DNA of 50,534 nt, taken from positions 1-50,534 of the forward strand of contig JAPPDF010000066.1 in NCBI GenBank assembly GCA_028875575.1. The letters run 5' to 3'. Shown here in pieces: positions 44,686-50,534 of the stretch. A program made the position numbers and the translations under genes. Under the pieces are notes generated by a model. The model saw nothing but the letters and a program-made list of their open reading frames with translations, searched no databases and was not told where the DNA came from. The first letter of the stretch is position 1, and each line of letters starts with the position of its first letter. This DNA comes from Acidobacteriota bacterium. GTDB taxonomy: Bacteria > Acidobacteriota > Terriglobia > Versatilivoradales > Versatilivoraceae.

Positions 44686-45531
44686 ATGGGACAGCACTAC
44701 CTTCCACAACACTACCTGCGCCACTTTGCAACACCGGAGGCCCCAGACAAGATCTGGATGTATGACAAATGTTCTAAGGAGTTTAAACGACTTCCGATTA
44801 AGAATGTGGCGCAATCGAGCAGATTCTATAGCGAGAAAGATGAGCGTGTGTTGAGCGACTGGATCGAAGGTCCCGCTCAGGATCCGCTTGGTCAACTGCG
44901 AAACGGCCAAGAGGTTGGAGTCGAAGGTAGACGAGCAGTCACAGTTTATTTGGAATCAATGATCAAGAGGGGGCCGCGTAATAGGCGAAAAATGATTGAG
45001 AAAGCCCCTCAAACCAAAAACGAACTGTTATCAGAGATTAAAGGAAATCTTGAGTTAGAGGCATCGAGATTCAATTTGTCTCAGGAAGAATTACTACACA
45101 AGATCGACGAATGGGAGGGGAAATTTGACAGCAAGCGGCTTTCAATGAAGGACGATCTTATCCGTCGTCAATGGTTTTCGCCGGCCGTGTGCGAGTACAT
45201 CTTTTCTATGACGTGGCGAGTCATCAAAGCAGACGACGCACACCGCTTTATTACCTGTGACCATCCAGTATTCTTCGATGAGGGGTACGGATTGAAACCC
45301 CCATATGGAGAGTTCAGTTTTCCTTTGTCGTCTGATAATGCATTGCACGGCAGTTGGCGGGGGCCGCAAGAGGGGTTTTTTTTCGTTCAGGCGAGGCCAC
45401 CACTTGTTAAGGAAATAGATCGTCGTGTGGCTTTTATGGCGGAGCGCTTCGTGTTTTATCATCGCAATGCCAGTTGGGTGCCCAAAGTTGCCGACAAACT
45501 GAGCCCAAGGCTGACTCCAATTGAGTGGTAG
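44686..45531 (+). CDS. DUF4238 protein
   Basis: A 281-residue protein with the DUF4238 opening HYLPQHYLRHFATPEAPDKIWMYDK and the later RFITCDHPVFFDE and FPLSSDNALHG. DUF4238 proteins occur in many defence islands; their activity is not known. The start is two bases after the hsdS stop, so it is coupled. Directly after its stop is a copy of an HsdS C-terminal tail, which suggests that this gene was inserted at the 3' end of a specificity gene. Confidence 0.75.
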   Translation: MGQHYLPQHYLRHFATPEAPDKIWMYDKCSKEFKRLPIKNVAQSSRFYSEKDERVLSDWIEGPAQDPLGQLRNGQEVGVEGRRAVTVYLESMIKRGPRNRRKMIEKAPQTKNELLSEIKGNLELEASRFNLSQEELLHKIDEWEGKFDSKRLSMKDDLIRRQWFSPAVCEYIFSMTWRVIKADDAHRFITCDHPVFFDEGYGLKPPYGEFSFPLSSDNALHGSWRGPQEGFFFVQARPPLVKEIDRRVAFMAERFVFYHRNASWVPKVADKLSPRLTPIEW

Positions 45532-45532
45532 T

Positions 45533-45583
45533 TTCGCCGCCCTCAACGACTTGTTGCTGCCAAAACTTATCTCAGGGAACTAG
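45533..45583 (+). pseudogene. Duplicated HsdS C-terminal tail
   Basis: Two bases after the DUF4238 stop the plus strand reads FAALNDLLLPKLISGN then TAG. The intact HsdS upstream ends its conserved region with LAALRDTLLPKLISGE. The nucleotide sequences differ at many third positions, so this is an old or foreign copy rather than a recent duplication. Confidence 0.7.
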
Positions 45584-45687
45584 TGGAATGCGGGAGATGG
45601 AGCAAATTTCTACGGCATGGACAGGTAACAGAGCCACGGGAAGTTAGGCCCCGACTGGTCAGAAGCGAAGACTGAGTAGAGAAGACT

Positions 45688-46731
45688 GTGGACGTTAACC
45701 TAAATGTTCCTGCGCTAGAAAAATTATTGGACTACGCAGCCAGCGGAATAGGCAGCGTTGCTGGTCCAATGTTGGCGTCTTGGAGAGCACGGCGAGAAGC
45801 TGAAGCTAAGCGGATAGCTGCAGAGGGCGACGTAACGGCCGAAAACATTCTGGCTGAAGGACAGTCAAGTGCATTGCAGACTATTGCAAACGCACAAGCG
45901 GACGCGCGTGCGAGACTAACATCCTCGAACACAGCCGTACGGGGAGAGTTGACCATTGCCGAGACGGTGAGCCAAAGAATTCAATTCCAAGAGGAGAAGA
46001 GGCAAGGAAATATTGGAGCGGTCGTGAGGCAAGCTGCCGCAGAACTGGGGGGAAGAGATGTTCCAGATCGGGAGCCTGATCACGACTGGACTGCGCGTTT
46101 CTTTAACGAAATACAAGATGTATCTTCGGGAGAGATGCAAACACTTTGGGCGAAAGTACTCGCTGGCGAGGTTGAACGACCCGGAAGCACGTCCATCAAA
46201 ACTCTAAGCATTCTGAAAAATCTTGATCTCGTGACCGCTACCCTCTTTAAAACGCTGTGTTCTGCCTGTGTATCAATCAAACTGGATGAGAATCAATTCA
46301 TTGATGCCAGAGTTCCTTCATTGGGCAGAAATGCAGCAAGCAATGGGCTGCGAGAATACGGACTCGACTTTGGCAACCTCAACCTGCTCAACGAGCATGG
46401 GCTCATAATCTCTGATTACAACTCTTGGTTTGACTGCAGGGCGTGCATAGGGGTGTTTTCGGAGGGAGCTAAGCCGAAGATATTACGCTATCCCTTCAGT
46501 TTTCAGGGCCGATATTGGGTCTTGATACCTACAGCCAAACGTACTGTAAACCGAGAATTTAAGTTGTCAGGAGTGGCTTTGACCTGCTCAGGCCAGGAAC
46601 TATCAGTGATCGTCGGTTTGGAGCCTATGGACAAGTACTCTCAAGCGCTCATGGAGTATTTTAAGGCGAATCATTTACAAATGACTGAAGTTGCCAGTGG
46701 GCAGCCAATGGTTATAGATAGTTCTCCGTGA
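45688..46731 (+). CDS. DUF2806 protein
   Basis: A 347-residue protein starting with GTG. The first 100 residues are an amphipathic, alanine-rich helix region (SVAGPMLASWRARREAEAKRIAAE). The DUF2806 core is DHDWTARFFNEIQDVSSGEMQTLWAKVLAGEVERPGSTSIKTLSILKNL (about 130-180), with its C-terminal beta-rich region following. Function unknown; the family appears in variable genome regions. The gene is preceded by the HsdS tail remnant and followed by an antitoxin-like gene. Confidence 0.75.
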   Translation: MDVNLNVPALEKLLDYAASGIGSVAGPMLASWRARREAEAKRIAAEGDVTAENILAEGQSSALQTIANAQADARARLTSSNTAVRGELTIAETVSQRIQFQEEKRQGNIGAVVRQAAAELGGRDVPDREPDHDWTARFFNEIQDVSSGEMQTLWAKVLAGEVERPGSTSIKTLSILKNLDLVTATLFKTLCSACVSIKLDENQFIDARVPSLGRNAASNGLREYGLDFGNLNLLNEHGLIISDYNSWFDCRACIGVFSEGAKPKILRYPFSFQGRYWVLIPTAKRTVNREFKLSGVALTCSGQELSVIVGLEPMDKYSQALMEYFKANHLQMTEVASGQPMVIDSSP

Positions 46732-46806
46732 CTAGTGTCACCAAACCCCCTGTGCTCAACCGCTCTCCCCCGTTGGAGTAGTTGACTACATTCTCCACGC
46801 AAGAAC

Positions 46807-47039
46807 GTGCCCGCAAATAAGACCACTCCCAATCACGCCTGGACCGTCGCCGCGGTCAAGGCCCGTCTGTCCGAGGTCCTGCGCCTGTCCGAGGAAGAGG
46901 GGCCGCAGCGCATCGGCACAATGAGGCCCCACAAGCCTCTTGGCCAGTGGCTCGTAGAGAACGTGCCACGCGGCACCAATTTGGAGGTACCGGACCGAAG
47001 GTCCCATCGCTCGATTCCCTTCTTTGACGAAACAGGCGA

Positions 47040-47043
<4 letters not shown>
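46807..47043 (+). CDS. Phd-like antitoxin, internally shortened
   Basis: A 78-residue antitoxin-like protein starting with GTG. It has the N-terminal part of Phd/YefM-type proteins ([28 protein letters not shown]) and the characteristic tail [21 protein letters not shown]. In relatives as I recall them a strand segment like FVVVPxxxW stands between; here it is missing in frame. The stop overlaps the ATG of hsdR by 4 bp, where a PIN toxin would normally be. It may be a remnant kept for translation of hsdR. Confidence 0.65.
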
Positions 47044-50203
<3,160 letters not shown>

Positions 50204-50323
50204 AGGTGAACCACAAGTAGACACGGATGGACACGAAGACCGATGGACTTGCTTCAATGACCAACGGTGCCCGTATGCTTCTGCGATATCGTGACCTTGG
50301 TATCACAACGTCATGGGAGGTAG

Positions 50324-50534
50324 CCCCCCGGGAGCGCGGGCGTCCCGCCCGCACAACATTGGCAAGGCCTCGCCCAACTCCTCCACCCGGTTCGACCGGC
50401 AGCGGCGCCGGCACTCTGCTTCGGCCGAGCCCATGCCGTTCCCGCCGGCAGGGTGGCCGGGTGCCTCATCGCAGGGAAACTGAGCGGCACGCAACGGGAG
50501 TGCATGCGGGCGGGACGCCCGCGCTCCCGGGGGG
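50324..50534. mobile_element. 211-bp MITE with perfect 29-bp terminal inverted repeats
   Basis: The left end 50324-50352 and the right end 50506-50534 are exact inverted copies over 29 bp, starting CCCCCCGGGAGCGCGGGCGT. The ~150-bp interior has no coding capacity that I trust. A second, truncated copy is at 33767-33910. No transposase is in the element, so it would need one supplied elsewhere. The window stops exactly at the outer edge of the right repeat. Confidence 0.8.

Overview
The window is high-GC bacterial DNA that carries a chromosomal housekeeping block and then becomes accessory DNA. An Oar-like TonB-dependent receptor with an N-terminal carboxypeptidase-regulatory-like domain, a one-piece acyl-AMP ligase/ACP/acyltransferase, an M32 carboxypeptidase and frequent TGnTAnnnT (extended -10) promoters together suggest Acidobacteriota or a relative. 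That placement is inference; no rRNA or marker set is present to prove it. No tRNA, rRNA or CRISPR array was recognised.

Layout. 1-10.7 kb: prephenate dehydrogenase-like tyrA, an M24 peptidase facing it, metK with a candidate structured leader, the ligase-ACP-PlsC fusion, a rhomboid protease, an FGGY sugar kinase and transaldolase. 10.7-15.3 kb: an integration graveyard with a Sel1-repeat fragment, the 3' ends of two dead P4-type integrases, one intact integrase, an outer-membrane beta-barrel gene with a single amber stop, an XRE regulator and a broken small ORF. A roughly 41-bp sequence recurs at or near each integrase 3' end. 15.8-28.8 kb: a flippase-like membrane protein, M32 carboxypeptidase, bioB, a geranylgeranyl-reductase remnant, the heptose adenylyltransferase, mfd, a SurA/PpiC chaperone, an S4 RNA-binding protein and a fused FAD/Fe-S D-lactate or glycolate dehydrogenase. 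28.8-38.5 kb: an inverted-repeat element, the TonB receptor, a DUF2726 protein, a MITE fragment abutting a GNAT remnant, a cytochrome P450, a HAD hydrolase and a TPR membrane protein.

38.6-50.2 kb is a defence island on the plus strand. Its backbone is type I restriction-modification: hsdM, hsdS and hsdR. Between and before these lie three antitoxin-like genes without recognisable toxins, a DUF2442 remnant, a small membrane-anchored protein, a HEPN-domain protein, DUF4238 and DUF2806 proteins, and a duplicated hsdS tail. The most striking point is that the MNT nucleotidyltransferase, normally the separate antitoxin partner of the HEPN toxin, is read in one frame with HsdS, so toxin neutralisation and DNA specificity may be in one polypeptide. 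hsdR is split by what looks like one lost base near 49190.

The window ends exactly at the outer edge of a 211-bp element with perfect 29-bp terminal inverted repeats. A truncated copy lies at 33.77 kb. The end of the window may therefore be an assembly break in a dispersed repeat.
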